Shown: piece by piece, positions 44,156 through 53,587 of the stretch
How the letters are laid out: each line of letters opens with the position of its first letter
Numbering within the stretch: the first letter of the stretch is position 1
NCBI RefSeq assembly: GCF_027587375.1
Contig: NZ_JAMXIC010000020.1
Coordinates: forward strand, 39,285-103,284
Origin: Arthrobacter sp. B2a2-09
GTDB lineage: Bacteria; Actinomycetota; Actinomycetes; Actinomycetales; Micrococcaceae
DNA: 64,000 nt
Reading direction: 5' to 3'
Notes under the pieces: model-generated
What the model saw: the letters and a program-made list of their open reading frames with translations, nothing else
Databases searched by the model: none
What the model was told of the DNA's origin: nothing
Program-made: the position numbers and the translations under genes

Positions 44156-44659
44156 CTACAGCGCCAGCTTCATTCCCTCGTGACTGGCCACGAAGCCAAG
44201 CCGCTCGTAGAAGCGGTGGGCGTCCTTGCGGGACTTGTCGCTGGTGAGCTGGACCAGGGTGCAGCCCCGGTTCCGCGCCTCTTCGATGGCCCATTGCATC
44301 ATTGCCGCGCCGACTCCATGATCGCGGAGTTCAGCGGCGACGCGCACGGCCTCGATCTGGCAGCGCAGCGAGCCCTTCCGAGCCAAGCCCGGGATGAAAC
44401 TCAGCTGGAAAGTTGCCACGCAGGCACCGTTCAAGTGGCCTACCACCAACAGTTGGGCTGGATCCTCGTTGATCTGCTGAAAAGCCTGCAGATAGGGGCC
44501 GACGTCGTCGGCATTTTCACGGGAACTGCCCAACTGATCCGCGGCGAGCAATCTCAGAATGGCGGGCAAGTCCTCCCAGTGGGCCCGGCGAAGCGTGAAG
44601 ACCCCTTCGTCCAGAACCATGCTCAACAGCGGCTTCACTCCAGGATTTGCGTGACTCAT
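44156..44659 (-). CDS. GNAT family N-acetyltransferase
   Basis: About 167 residues. FTLRRAHWEDLPAILRLL at the start and the acetyl-CoA loop region VRVAAELRDHGVGAAMMQWAI, with late TSDKSRKDAHRFYERLGFV, define a single GNAT domain of the PhnO/RimI-like type. The start at 44659 (MSHANPG) is chosen; a later Met 13 residues in is possible. Substrate unknown. Confidence 0.85.
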   Translation of the reverse strand: MSHANPGVKPLLSMVLDEGVFTLRRAHWEDLPAILRLLAADQLGSSRENADDVGPYLQAFQQINEDPAQLLVVGHLNGACVATFQLSFIPGLARKGSLRCQIEAVRVAAELRDHGVGAAMMQWAIEEARNRGCTLVQLTSDKSRKDAHRFYERLGFVASHEGMKLAL

Positions 44660-44829
44660 AACACCAGCCTGACACACGCGGAGACTACTTGGCCGCATCG
44701 GTTCTGCGAGACTTCATGAATTCTGAGTGAAACGTTCAATCACAATTTCTTGGATGGTTCGAGTTACTTTGGACTAGCAGATTTGTTAGCCACGTCACCA
44801 TTGCGGCGAATCACTCGAAGGATGCAGAT

Positions 44830-46308
44830 ATGTCTGACCAGACAACTACGGGGCACCGCACTGCCTCCAGCAAAGACAGCGAGCCGCATCTGGCGCGCTC
44901 ACTGAGCAACCGCCACATCCAGTTGCTTGCCATCGGCGGCGCCATCGGCACAGGCCTGTTCATGGGCTCCGGAAAGACCATCTCCGTCGCCGGACCATCC
45001 GTGATCTTTGTGTACATGATCATCGGCTTCATGTTGTTCTTCGTCATGCGCGCCATGGGCCAGCTCCTGCTGTCCAACCTGAACTACAAGTCCTTCAGCG
45101 ACTTCGCCGGCGACCTCCTTGGTCCCTGGGCAGGCTTCTTCACCGGTTGGACCTATTGGTTCTGCTGGGTCGTAACGGGCGTGGCCGATGTCATCGCCAT
45201 CGCGGGCTACGCCAATGAGCTCTGGCCGGGGGTGCCGCTCTGGATTCCGGGCCTCGCGACCATCGCCATCCTGCTGTTGCTCAACCTCCCCACAGTGAAG
45301 GCCTTCGGCGAGACCGAGTTCTGGTTCGCCCTCATCAAGATCGTTGCCATCGCCGCTTTGATCATCGTGGGTATCGTGATGATCTCCACCGGCTTCAAGT
45401 CCGACGCCGGAGCCGCCAGCTTCACCAATCTCTGGAGCCATGGCGGATTCTTCCCCAAGGAATTCATGGGGTTCGTTGCCGGCTTCCAGATCGCGGTCTT
45501 CGCCTTCGTGGGCATCGAACTGGTGGGCACGGCTGCGGCCGAGACCAAGAACCCGGAGCACAACCTGCCCCGCGCCATCAACGCCATCCCGGTCCGCGTC
45601 ATGCTGTTCTACGTCGGAGCCCTCATCATCCTGATGTCCGTCATCCCGTGGACCGAGTTCAAAGCCGGCCACAGCCCGTTCATCGCCATGTTCTCCCTGG
45701 CCGGCCTTGGCATCGCGGCCACCGTGGTGAACCTCGTGGTCCTGACCTCCGCCATGTCCTCGGCCAACTCCGGTATCTACTCGACCTCGCGCATGGTGTT
45801 TGGCCTGGCGAACGACGGCGATGCCCCCAAGTTGTTCGGCCGCCTTTCCAGCCGCAAGGTTCCGCAGAACGCCCTGTTCCTGTCCTGCGTGCTGCTCCTT
45901 GGCGGCGTCGCACTGCTCTATGCGGGCAAGGACATCGGAGCAGCCTTCGACATGGTCACCACCGTGTCCGCCGTCTGCTTCATGTTCGTCTGGTCCATCA
46001 TCCTGGCCAGCTACCTCGTCTTCCGGAAGCGCCGGCCCCACCTGCACGAAGCATCGACGTTCAAGATGCCCGGCGGGATCGTGATGGTGTGGGTGGTCTT
46101 CGCCTTCTTCGGCTTCCTGGTCTGGGCGCTGACGACGCAGCCGGACACCCTCACGGCCCTGCTCGTAACGCCCATCTGGTTCGCCGTCCTCGCCGTGGCC
46201 TACGCCCTGGTCCGTAAGTCGCCGCTGCACCAGGCCCGCGTGGCCGAGTGGAAAGCCATGGCCGAAACCGAAACGGCCGCCGTCGTCGTCGGGACTTCAG
46301 CCCGCTAA
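44830..46308 (+). CDS. amino acid permease (APC superfamily, CycA/AroP-like)
   Basis: A 492-residue, 12-helix permease. RHIQLLAIGGAIGTGLFMGSGK is the AAT-family signature, with FVGIELVGTAAAETKNPEHNLP in the middle. The strongest resemblance is to D-serine/D-alanine/glycine transporters, but other neutral amino acids are possible. It is followed at once by a 32-base-period array. Confidence 0.9.
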   Translation: MSDQTTTGHRTASSKDSEPHLARSLSNRHIQLLAIGGAIGTGLFMGSGKTISVAGPSVIFVYMIIGFMLFFVMRAMGQLLLSNLNYKSFSDFAGDLLGPWAGFFTGWTYWFCWVVTGVADVIAIAGYANELWPGVPLWIPGLATIAILLLLNLPTVKAFGETEFWFALIKIVAIAALIIVGIVMISTGFKSDAGAASFTNLWSHGGFFPKEFMGFVAGFQIAVFAFVGIELVGTAAAETKNPEHNLPRAINAIPVRVMLFYVGALIILMSVIPWTEFKAGHSPFIAMFSLAGLGIAATVVNLVVLTSAMSSANSGIYSTSRMVFGLANDGDAPKLFGRLSSRKVPQNALFLSCVLLLGGVALLYAGKDIGAAFDMVTTVSAVCFMFVWSIILASYLVFRKRRPHLHEASTFKMPGGIVMVWVVFAFFGFLVWALTTQPDTLTALLVTPIWFAVLAVAYALVRKSPLHQARVAEWKAMAETETAAVVVGTSAR

Positions 46309-46309
46309 G

Positions 46310-46387
46310 ACGCTCGCTCACATATAGCGGCAATTCCTAAGACGCTCGCTCACATATAGGGGCAAAAACCGAAACCCTTCTTCACAT
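46310..46387 (+). repeat. 32-base-period array, three units
   Basis: Cores start at 46310 and 46342 (ACGCTCGCTCACATAT) and the third, diverged to ACCCTTCTTCACATC, at 46374: exactly 32 bases each. Spacers differ (AGCGGCAATTCCTAAG, AGGGGCAAAAACCGAA). It begins at the stop codon of the permease gene; the third unit is the left arm of the hairpin below. Confidence 0.85.
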
Positions 46388-46406
46388 CATGTGAAGAAGG
46401 GTTTCG
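46370..46406. terminator. perfect 18-base-arm hairpin built on an array unit
   Basis: CGAAACCCTTCTTCACAT and ATGTGAAGAAGGGTTTCG flank a single C. Its left arm is the third unit of the 32-base array. It lies between convergent genes, overlapping the start of the downstream gene's 3' flank, so it is probably a bidirectional terminator. Confidence 0.75.
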
Positions 46407-46407
46407 T

Positions 46408-47139
46408 TCATGACCGCCTACCCTCGGGGACGCTGTCCGGCGCGGCCTTCTTGCTGCTGGCCTCACGGATAAGTAGCTGAATGAGGCTCGGCTTCTGCGA
46501 AAAAGTTGCAACTGCGACGTTCTTGCGCACGAACTCGTCCGAAGTGAGTTGCCTCAGCATGGAGTCCGCAAGGTCGGCCCGCGACGTGAAAGTACCATCT
46601 ATGTAGTCAACGGCCATCTTGTATTCGGTGACGGAATCGGTCTCGAAAAGGCCGGAAGGCCGCATGATTGTCCAATCCAGGCCGCTGGCGGCGACGGCCG
46701 ACTCCATTCGCCGCATGTCCTCGTACAGGGTCTTCCCCAGCAGCTTGGTAACGAGGGGCTGCAGCACTTTCTCGAAGAGGAACCCGCCATGCGGGCCAGC
46801 CGTAGTGTCCGTGGCGCTGGAGCTCACGCAAACCAGCCGGCGGACGCGGTGGCTGCCCATTGCCCGGATGATGTTGCCGGTGCCCACTGAATAGACCGTG
46901 ATCGGCTGGCGGCTGTATGGAACACCGAGGGTTGAGAGAACAGCATCCTTTGCTTCGACGACGGCGCTCACGTCCTCGAAGTTGTAAACATCGGCGCCGA
47001 CCACGCTTAGGCCGGGTGCGGATAGCGGGAATTCGTGCGGCCTGCGCGTAACAGCGGTGACGACGTGTCCGGCGTCGAGCGCTTGCGCGGTGAGAATCCT
47101 TCCGGTGGGGCCGTTTGCCCCGAATACTGCGATCTTCAT
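46408..47139 (-). CDS. NAD(P)-binding atypical SDR (NmrA-like)
   Basis: A 243-residue extended/atypical SDR. KIAVFGANGPTGRILTAQAL is the nucleotide loop, then DAVLSTLGVPY, LVCVSSSATD and LDWTIMRPSGLF. Typical of NAD(P)H-binding reductases or sensors. It diverges from a MarR gene 60 bases away, which likely controls it. Start at 47139. Confidence 0.87.
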   Translation of the reverse strand: MKIAVFGANGPTGRILTAQALDAGHVVTAVTRRPHEFPLSAPGLSVVGADVYNFEDVSAVVEAKDAVLSTLGVPYSRQPITVYSVGTGNIIRAMGSHRVRRLVCVSSSATDTTAGPHGGFLFEKVLQPLVTKLLGKTLYEDMRRMESAVAASGLDWTIMRPSGLFETDSVTEYKMAVDYIDGTFTSRADLADSMLRQLTSDEFVRKNVAVATFSQKPSLIQLLIREASSKKAAPDSVPEGRRS

Positions 47140-47199
47140 GTGATGCGGCCTCCGGTACTCTTGTCCTAGGAAAACCATACAATACAGAAACGATATCAT

Positions 47200-47688
47200 A
47201 TGAGTTTCATATCAAATCAAGAAGCCGCAACTCCGCGCCTTCGGCGGCGTGCTGTTGCTCAGCTCAAAGCCGAGCTTCGCGGCGTGCGCGTCCAACTGTC
47301 CGTGCTCAATCACCAGATCGGCACCCAAGCCGAGCTGAAGGACGTTGACCTTGATTGCCTTGATCTGATCTCGAGCCGCGGGCCGCTCAGCCCGAGCATG
47401 TTGGCCAAACACACGGGCCTGCACCCGGCCACCATGACAGGCATCCTCGACCGGCTTGAACGCGGAGGCTGGATTGCGCGGGACCGCGATCCCTCGGACC
47501 GGCGCGCCGTGGTAATCCGGGTTCTTCCCGACAGAAACGCCGAGATGTTCCGCCTCTACTCGGGAATGAACAGCCTCATGGACACCATCTGTGCAGACTA
47601 CGACGACGCTGGAATCGCCGTCATTACCGACTTCCTTCGGCGCGTCCAGGCCGCCGGACGAACGGCCTCGGAAGAACTCAGCAACTAG
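47200..47688 (+). CDS. MarR family transcriptional regulator
   Basis: A 162-residue regulator: LSPSMLAKHTGLHPATMTGILDRLERGGWIARDRDPSDRRAVVIRV is a classical MarR winged helix. It diverges from the NmrA-like gene; the AT-rich spacer contains GATATCATATGA and TTTCATATCA, possible operator halves next to its own start codon. Confidence 0.9.
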   Translation: MSFISNQEAATPRLRRRAVAQLKAELRGVRVQLSVLNHQIGTQAELKDVDLDCLDLISSRGPLSPSMLAKHTGLHPATMTGILDRLERGGWIARDRDPSDRRAVVIRVLPDRNAEMFRLYSGMNSLMDTICADYDDAGIAVITDFLRRVQAAGRTASEELSN

Positions 47689-47691
47689 TTG

Positions 47692-47794
47692 ACGCTCGCT
47701 TACCTTTACAGCCCAAAACGCTCACCCTCCTGCATATCAAGTGAAGGAGGGTGAGCGAGCGTTCGGGAAGAAGCCCGCATATCTGAGCGAGCGT
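47692..47794. repeat. 32-base-period array with facing units and hairpin
   Basis: Forward cores start at 47692 (ACGCTCGCTTACCTTT) and 47724 (ACCCTCCTGCATATC); reverse cores end at 47762 and 47794, again 32 apart. CGCTCACCCTCCT (47719-47731) pairs perfectly with AGGAGGGTGAGCG (47745-47757). It occupies the whole gap between the convergent marR and mtlD genes. Confidence 0.85.
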
Positions 47795-47802
47795 TGCCGA
47801 GT

Positions 47803-48957
47803 CTACGACTCGGACTTGCGGTCTTCGATCAGCTTCCGCACCTGAGGGAACAACGGGTGCGACGGCGGCAGGTCCGTGATGCGCTCAACCGCCTCGGCGG
47901 CGTCCATCTCGGCGAGCATCCGGGCGAGCTCCACGGCTTCGTCATCTGCTCCGTCGTCGAAACGCAGGGCAGCGGACATCGCGTCGAGCAAGGCAACAGG
48001 AGTAACTCCGCGCTCGGCAAGTTCCGCAGCCGGGCCGATGAACCGTTCGTGCCGGCCCAACTTACGGAGCGGAGCACGGCCCACCCGGCTCACGGTGTCC
48101 GGCAGGTACGGATTGGTGAAGCGGGACAGGATCTTCTGCACGTACGCCTCCTGCTCAGCCTCGACGAAGCCGTGTTTGGCCACGAGAAGCTGCTTGGTTT
48201 CCTCCAACACGGCCCGCACTCGAGCGGCCACGGAGGCGTCGGCCATCGCATCGGAGATCTTCTCCAAGCCGGCGCCATAGCCGAAGTACGCTGCCGAGGC
48301 GTGGCCCGTGTTGACCGTGAACAGTTTCCGTTCGATATAGGGACCGAGCTCGTCCACGAAGGTCGCGCCCGGGATCACCGGCGCCGCACCCGCAAACGGA
48401 GTGCGGTCGATGACCCACTCGTAAAAGGTCTCCACAGTGACGTCCAGGCCTTGGCCCGGCGCCTGGTTGGGGACGATCCGGTCCACCGCGGTATTCGCAA
48501 ACACAGCAACGGAGGAAAGGTCACCCGCCGCGCCGTCCCAAGCGGCTTCCACTTCGGAATGCAGGAGGTCCGTGGCATTGATCGCGTTCTCGCAGGCCAT
48601 GACCTGGAGCGGAGCCAACGACTTACTATGGGACCGCGCGGCCGCCCCCTTGGCAATCACGGGTGCCACGAACTTGAGGATGTGCGGCCCCACCGCCGTG
48701 GTGACGAGGTCCGCCGTCGCGATTTCCGCGACGACGGCAACCTCTTCGGTGCCCGAATTCAGGGCCCGGAAACCGGACACGGTCTTGACCGCCGCGTTTT
48801 CGCCAACCTCGTGGACCTCGTAGGAGGACGCTGAGGCGAGCTGGCTGATCAAGGCATCCGCGACATCGGCGAATACCACCTCATATCCAGCCTCGTGCAG
48901 CAGCAAGCCGACGAATCCTCGTCCGATGTTCCCTGCCCCGAAATGGACTGCCTTCAC
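47803..48957 (-). CDS. mtlD: mannitol-1-phosphate 5-dehydrogenase
   Basis: A 384-residue MtlD that oxidises mannitol-1-phosphate to fructose-6-phosphate with NAD. MKAVHFGAGNIGRGFVG is the nucleotide loop; ACENAINATDLL, the active-site Lys region FTNPYLPDTVSRVGR... and a C-terminal four-helix end are present at the usual length. The GTG start shares one base with the mtlA stop codon, so the pair is tightly coupled. Confidence 0.95.
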   Translation of the reverse strand: MKAVHFGAGNIGRGFVGLLLHEAGYEVVFADVADALISQLASASSYEVHEVGENAAVKTVSGFRALNSGTEEVAVVAEIATADLVTTAVGPHILKFVAPVIAKGAAARSHSKSLAPLQVMACENAINATDLLHSEVEAAWDGAAGDLSSVAVFANTAVDRIVPNQAPGQGLDVTVETFYEWVIDRTPFAGAAPVIPGATFVDELGPYIERKLFTVNTGHASAAYFGYGAGLEKISDAMADASVAARVRAVLEETKQLLVAKHGFVEAEQEAYVQKILSRFTNPYLPDTVSRVGRAPLRKLGRHERFIGPAAELAERGVTPVALLDAMSAALRFDDGADDEAVELARMLAEMDAAEAVERITDLPPSHPLFPQVRKLIEDRKSES

Positions 48958-50951
48958 TATGCGTTGACCTTTCCGAACAGATCCAGCACTTCCTGCACCG
49001 ACGTGGCCTGCTCAAGCTGGGCCACTTGCGCCTTGTCCGTGAAGATCTTGGCGATGGAGGACAGGATGTGGAGGTGCTCGTTGTTGATGCCGGCGACGCC
49101 GACGACGAACTTGACCTGCTTGCCGCCCCAGTCGATGCCCTCGGGGTAGCGGATAATCGACACACCGGAGTGCAGGATGTGGTTCTTGGCAGCGTTGGTG
49201 CCGTGCGGGATGGCCAGGAAGCTGCCCATGTAGGTAGACACGGATTCCTCGCGCTCATGCATGGCGTGAATGTAGCCCATGTCTACGGAGCCGCGGTCCA
49301 GTAGGAGCTTGCCTGCCTCGTCTATGGCCCCGTCACGGTCTGTCGCGGTTCCGTTGAGGATCACGCTTTCGGGGAGCAGGACATCCTTGCCCCCGACGGT
49401 GGTGGCCGCCTGGGCGGCCTCGGCACCAGCAGCCGGTTCGGCAACCGTCGTCGAGCCCTCAGCGCCGGATCCGGCGTTGCTGCTCTTGACCAGTTCCACA
49501 ATCTCCTCGTACCGGGGACTGTTCATGAAGTTGTCCACGGAGACGTGCACGGCACTGGAGGTGACCGGCCGGGCGCGTTCTGTCAGGTCCTGGTGTGTGA
49601 CCACGACGTCGTAGGTGTCGCTGAGGTTGGCAATGGCCGCATTGGTGACCTTGACGTCCGGGAAACCGGCTGCCTTGATCTTGTTGCGCAGCACCGAGGC
49701 ACCCATCGCGCTGGAACCCATGCCGGCGTCGCACGCGAACACGATGTTCTGGATAGGACGGGTCAAGACGGCGGTACCGCCACCGGCGCCCAAGAGGGCG
49801 GAGGAAACGGAACTCTTCTTGCCCTTGAGCTCTTCCATCTTGGACGTTGCCTGGCCCAAGTCAGTCTCGTCGCTGTGATGCGTGGTGCGGAGAATCAACG
49901 AGGAGACGAGGAACGATACCGTTGCCGCCAAGATGACCGACAAAATGACGCCCACGTAGCTGTCTCGGGAGGTCTGGGCAATGACTGCGAAAATGGATCC
50001 CGGGGCTGCCGGAGCCACGAGGCCGGAGTTGGTGACTGAAAGCGTCGCAATGCCTGTCATGCCTCCGGCGATAGCTCCGAGGATCAGCAGCGGGCGCATC
50101 AGGACGTACGGGAAGTAGATCTCATGGATTCCGCCAAGGAACTGGATGATCAAAGCGCCGGGCGCCGAGGCCTTCGCCACTCCGCGTCCAAAGAAAATAT
50201 AGGCGAGGAGAATTCCGGCTCCCGGGCCAGGGTTGGCCTCAAGCAGGAACAGGATGGACTTGCCCTGGTCGAGCGACTGCTGGATCCCCAAAGGCGTCAG
50301 CACCCCGTGGTTAATGGCGTTGTTGAGGAACAGTACCTTGGCGGGTTCGATGAAGATGCTCGTCAGCGGCAGAAGTCCGTTGTGCACCAGGAACTGGACG
50401 AAATTACCCGCCGCCGTGCTGAAGGCCTGAACCACAGGCGAGATTCCGAAAAAGCCAAACATGGCCAAAAGAGCGCCCCAAATACCTGCGGAGAAGTTGT
50501 TCACCAGCATCTCGAAGCCCGGACGGATCTTGCCATCCCAGATGGAGTCGATCTTCTTCATCGTCCACCCGCCGAGAGGGCCCATGATCATCGCACCGAT
50601 AAACATCGGAATACCGGCGCCGACGATCACGCCCATAGTGCCGATGGCCCCAACAACGCCGCCGCGCACTCCGTGTACAGCTTTGCCGCCCGTATACGCG
50701 ATGAGCAACGGCAGCAGATAGGTAATCATGGGGCCGACAAGTCCCACGTTCGGTGTACCAGCGGCGCTGTTGCCGAATCCACCGAGTTCGGGGACAGGCA
50801 GCCAGCCAGTCTTGATGAACAGGGCGGTAATGATGCCCCATGCAATAAAGGCCCCGATGTTGGGCATGATCATGCCGGAGAGGAAAGTTCCGAACTTTTG
50901 GACACCAACGCGCAGGCTGGTGCGCGGTTTCGCAACGGACGCTGTTGCCAT
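48957..50951 (-). CDS. mtlA: PTS mannitol transporter, EIICBA fusion
   Basis: A 664-residue mannitol-specific enzyme II that imports and phosphorylates mannitol. The EIIC membrane domain spans about residues 1-345 (GIITALFIKTGWLP, GIHEIYFPYVLM). EIIB carries Cys407 in VFACDAGMGSSAMGASVL. EIIA holds His583 in AIPHGTNAAKNHILHSG. Linkers between domains are Ala/Glu-rich. Phosphate comes from EI and HPr encoded by the divergent ptsI-ptsH genes. A TetR regulator gene lies upstream on the same strand. Confidence 0.95.
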   Translation of the reverse strand: MATASVAKPRTSLRVGVQKFGTFLSGMIMPNIGAFIAWGIITALFIKTGWLPVPELGGFGNSAAGTPNVGLVGPMITYLLPLLIAYTGGKAVHGVRGGVVGAIGTMGVIVGAGIPMFIGAMIMGPLGGWTMKKIDSIWDGKIRPGFEMLVNNFSAGIWGALLAMFGFFGISPVVQAFSTAAGNFVQFLVHNGLLPLTSIFIEPAKVLFLNNAINHGVLTPLGIQQSLDQGKSILFLLEANPGPGAGILLAYIFFGRGVAKASAPGALIIQFLGGIHEIYFPYVLMRPLLILGAIAGGMTGIATLSVTNSGLVAPAAPGSIFAVIAQTSRDSYVGVILSVILAATVSFLVSSLILRTTHHSDETDLGQATSKMEELKGKKSSVSSALLGAGGGTAVLTRPIQNIVFACDAGMGSSAMGASVLRNKIKAAGFPDVKVTNAAIANLSDTYDVVVTHQDLTERARPVTSSAVHVSVDNFMNSPRYEEIVELVKSSNAGSGAEGSTTVAEPAAGAEAAQAATTVGGKDVLLPESVILNGTATDRDGAIDEAGKLLLDRGSVDMGYIHAMHEREESVSTYMGSFLAIPHGTNAAKNHILHSGVSIIRYPEGIDWGGKQVKFVVGVAGINNEHLHILSSIAKIFTDKAQVAQLEQATSVQEVLDLFGKVNA

Positions 50952-51019
50952 CTGTGAATTCCTAACGGGAGTCCCGCATCAGTGCGGGATCAGTCGATAT
51001 GTATCGAAGGAGGACAGCT

Positions 51020-51742
51020 CTAGGAGCTGCTGGAGATTCGGTGAAGCCATTCAAGGAAAAGCTTCAGTTCCGAACTGGATAGCTGGTCTGAATGCGAGGC
51101 TTGGAGTGCCGCATTCAGCGCGATTGCCGCAACAACAACGGACGACTTGCCGGAGTCGTCTGCTGCGGCGCCACGGGCTGTTTCCGTGGACACGGCGAAA
51201 ATCATGGAATCCCGGGTCATGGTGGAGAGCTCGAGGCTCCGGTCTTCCAAAGGCTCTGCAATGAGCATGAGCGTGACGCCAACGTTGGCCGCCAGGATGC
51301 TCCTGGCCGCCTCACGCGGAGGTACATTGATCTGCCCGGCAATGGCCGCCTTGCTCAGCATCTCCTCCAGGAGCGACTCGGCATCAGCCACGATGGCCGG
51401 CCTGCTTTCCGGACGGATGTTGCCGAACATCACCAGGTAAAGGTGCGGTTGGGTAAGCCCGAACTCGACGTGGTTGTCCCACATCCGTCGGACGTCCTCC
51501 AGGGGTTCCCCAGAGGGTGCGAAGTCCCGCTCTCCCGCCACGTACTCCTCGAAGCCGGCTGCAACGACGGCGTCGAACAGCCCCTCCTTGTCGCCGAAGT
51601 GGTGGTAAAGCGTGGGCGCCGTGACGCCGGCAAGTTTGGTGATTTGGCGCGTAGAGACCGGCGACCCGTCCGAATTCGCCAGCAACTCGGCAGCTGCACG
51701 GAGCAGCCGAGTTTTGGGCGGAAGCTGGTCATCGAAACTCAT
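51020..51742 (-). CDS. TetR family regulator, probably of the mannitol operon
   Basis: A 240-residue regulator with HTH VSTRQITKLAGVTAPTLYHHFGDKEGLFDAVV. It is first of the minus-strand run TetR-mtlA-mtlD and diverges from ptsI, so it could control both. Mannitol operons are more often run by MtlR or GntR-type proteins, so a TetR control here is unusual and inferred from position. Confidence 0.82.
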   Translation of the reverse strand: MSFDDQLPPKTRLLRAAAELLANSDGSPVSTRQITKLAGVTAPTLYHHFGDKEGLFDAVVAAGFEEYVAGERDFAPSGEPLEDVRRMWDNHVEFGLTQPHLYLVMFGNIRPESRPAIVADAESLLEEMLSKAAIAGQINVPPREAARSILAANVGVTLMLIAEPLEDRSLELSTMTRDSMIFAVSTETARGAAADDSGKSSVVVAAIALNAALQASHSDQLSSSELKLFLEWLHRISSSS

Positions 51743-51859
51743 AGCCGCTACCCTAGCACCTATAGCAACGCTATATGAAGTGAGTCACAGGAGATTTTTT
51801 CGGACCCCGAGGCGCCGCAGCCGGTGGGTCCGATCCGAGAGCAGGAACAGAGGATTTCA

Positions 51860-53548
51860 GTGCAGAATTTCCAAGGAGTAGGCGTCAGCCCTGGCCGCGT
51901 CATTGGCACTATCCGTCAGATGCCCAAACCGGTCAGCGAGCCGCCGTCGGGCGAGCAGCTAGCCGCTTCCACCACTGCGGAAGACGCCGTCGTCGGACTG
52001 AAAGCGGCGGCCCAATCGGTCCACGACGAACTCAAAGCACGCGCGGACAAAGCCAGCGGAGACGGTAAGGCCGTGCTGGAAGCCACCGCGCTGATGGCCA
52101 AGGACACCATGCTCCTGAAGTCGGCCACCAAGCTCATCAACAACAACGGGAGCTCCGCCGAACGGGCCATCTGGGAAGCCGGCGCCTCCGTGTCCGAAAT
52201 GCTCCACAACCTGGGCGGATACATGGCCGAGCGCGCCACCGACGTCCTGGACGTACGCGCCCGGATCGTCGCTGAACTCCGCGGAGTCCCCGCCCCGGGG
52301 ATCCCGGCGTCGGACACTCCGTTCATCCTGGTGGCCGAAGACCTCGCTCCCGCCGACACCGCAACGCTGGACCCCGCGATCGTGACAGCACTGGTCACCT
52401 CGGGCGGCGGACCGCAGTCCCATACGGCGATCATCGCGCGCTCGCTCGGCTTGCCCGCCGTCGTCGCGGCCCGCGGAGTGGACGAAATTCCTGACGGCGC
52501 CGAAGTCTTTGTGGATGGCGCTGCAGGCTCACTCTCCCTCGAGCCCTCCGAAGAGCAGCGCGCGGCCGCCCTCGCATGGGTCGAAAATAGCGCCACTCTG
52601 GCGGTTTTTGATGGAAAGGGCACGACGGCGGACGGTCACTTGGTGCCTCTCCTCGCCAACGTCGGCGGCGCCAAAGACGCTGCCGCGGCCGCTGCGCTGG
52701 GCGCCCAGGGCGTGGGCCTTTTCCGCACCGAATTTTGTTTCCTGGAACGCGACACCGAACCGACTGTGCTGGAACAGGCCGCCGCGTACAGGGGCGTATT
52801 CGACGCCTTCCCGGGCAAGAAAGTGGTGCTCCGGACCCTCGACGCCGGCGCCGACAAGCCCCTCCCCTTCCTCACGGACGCCACCGAACCCAACCCGGCA
52901 CTCGGTGTGCGCGGCTACCGCACCGACTTCACCACGCCCGGCGTTTTGGAACGCCAGCTCGAGGCCATCGCCATAGCGGCCGACGAATCAGAAGCTGAAG
53001 TGTGGGTCATGGCGCCCATGATCTCGACGCCAGCCGAGGCAGCCCGTTTCGCCTCGCTGTGTGGCGCCGCGGGAATCAAGACACCGGGCGTGATGGTGGA
53101 AGTTCCCTCGGCGGCATTGACCTCTGCGTCCGTCCTGCGCCACGTGGCCTTCGCGTCGCTCGGCACCAACGACCTCACGCAGTACGCCATGGCCGCCGAC
53201 CGGCAACTCGGCCCCCTCGCCGAACTCAACACCCCATGGCAGCCTGCCGTTCTGCGCCTCGTCCAGCTGACGGTGGCGGGCTCGGCGGAAGAGGGCAACG
53301 GCAAACCCGTTGGCGTCTGCGGTGAAGCGGCCGCGGACCCGGCCCTCGCCGTCGTGCTCGTTGGGCTGGGCGTGTCCACACTGTCCATGACCGCCCGCTC
53401 GCTGGCTGCCGTCGGAACCGTGCTCAAGACGGTGACGTTGGAACAGGCGCAAGAGCTGGCTCGGCTGGCCCTCAGCGCACCCGACGCGCTCGATGCAAAG
53501 GCCTGGGTCCGCGCCAAACTGCCGATCCTCGAGGAACTCGGGCTCTAA
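51860..53548 (+). CDS. ptsI: phosphoenolpyruvate-protein phosphotransferase (enzyme I)
   Basis: A 562-residue enzyme I that passes phosphate from PEP to HPr. The phospho-His is in GGGPQSHTAIIARSLGLPAVV; PEP-binding blocks are GVGLFRTEFCFL, LDAGADKPLPF and SLGTNDLTQYAMAADR, with Cys in GVCGEAAADP. The GTG start at 51860 follows AGAGGA. It is paired with ptsH and diverges from the mannitol genes. Confidence 0.95.
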   Translation: MQNFQGVGVSPGRVIGTIRQMPKPVSEPPSGEQLAASTTAEDAVVGLKAAAQSVHDELKARADKASGDGKAVLEATALMAKDTMLLKSATKLINNNGSSAERAIWEAGASVSEMLHNLGGYMAERATDVLDVRARIVAELRGVPAPGIPASDTPFILVAEDLAPADTATLDPAIVTALVTSGGGPQSHTAIIARSLGLPAVVAARGVDEIPDGAEVFVDGAAGSLSLEPSEEQRAAALAWVENSATLAVFDGKGTTADGHLVPLLANVGGAKDAAAAAALGAQGVGLFRTEFCFLERDTEPTVLEQAAAYRGVFDAFPGKKVVLRTLDAGADKPLPFLTDATEPNPALGVRGYRTDFTTPGVLERQLEAIAIAADESEAEVWVMAPMISTPAEAARFASLCGAAGIKTPGVMVEVPSAALTSASVLRHVAFASLGTNDLTQYAMAADRQLGPLAELNTPWQPAVLRLVQLTVAGSAEEGNGKPVGVCGEAAADPALAVVLVGLGVSTLSMTARSLAAVGTVLKTVTLEQAQELARLALSAPDALDAKAWVRAKLPILEELGL

Positions 53549-53587
53549 GCCCAGCTGTACCGCCCTACCTGAATACAAGGAGAAACC

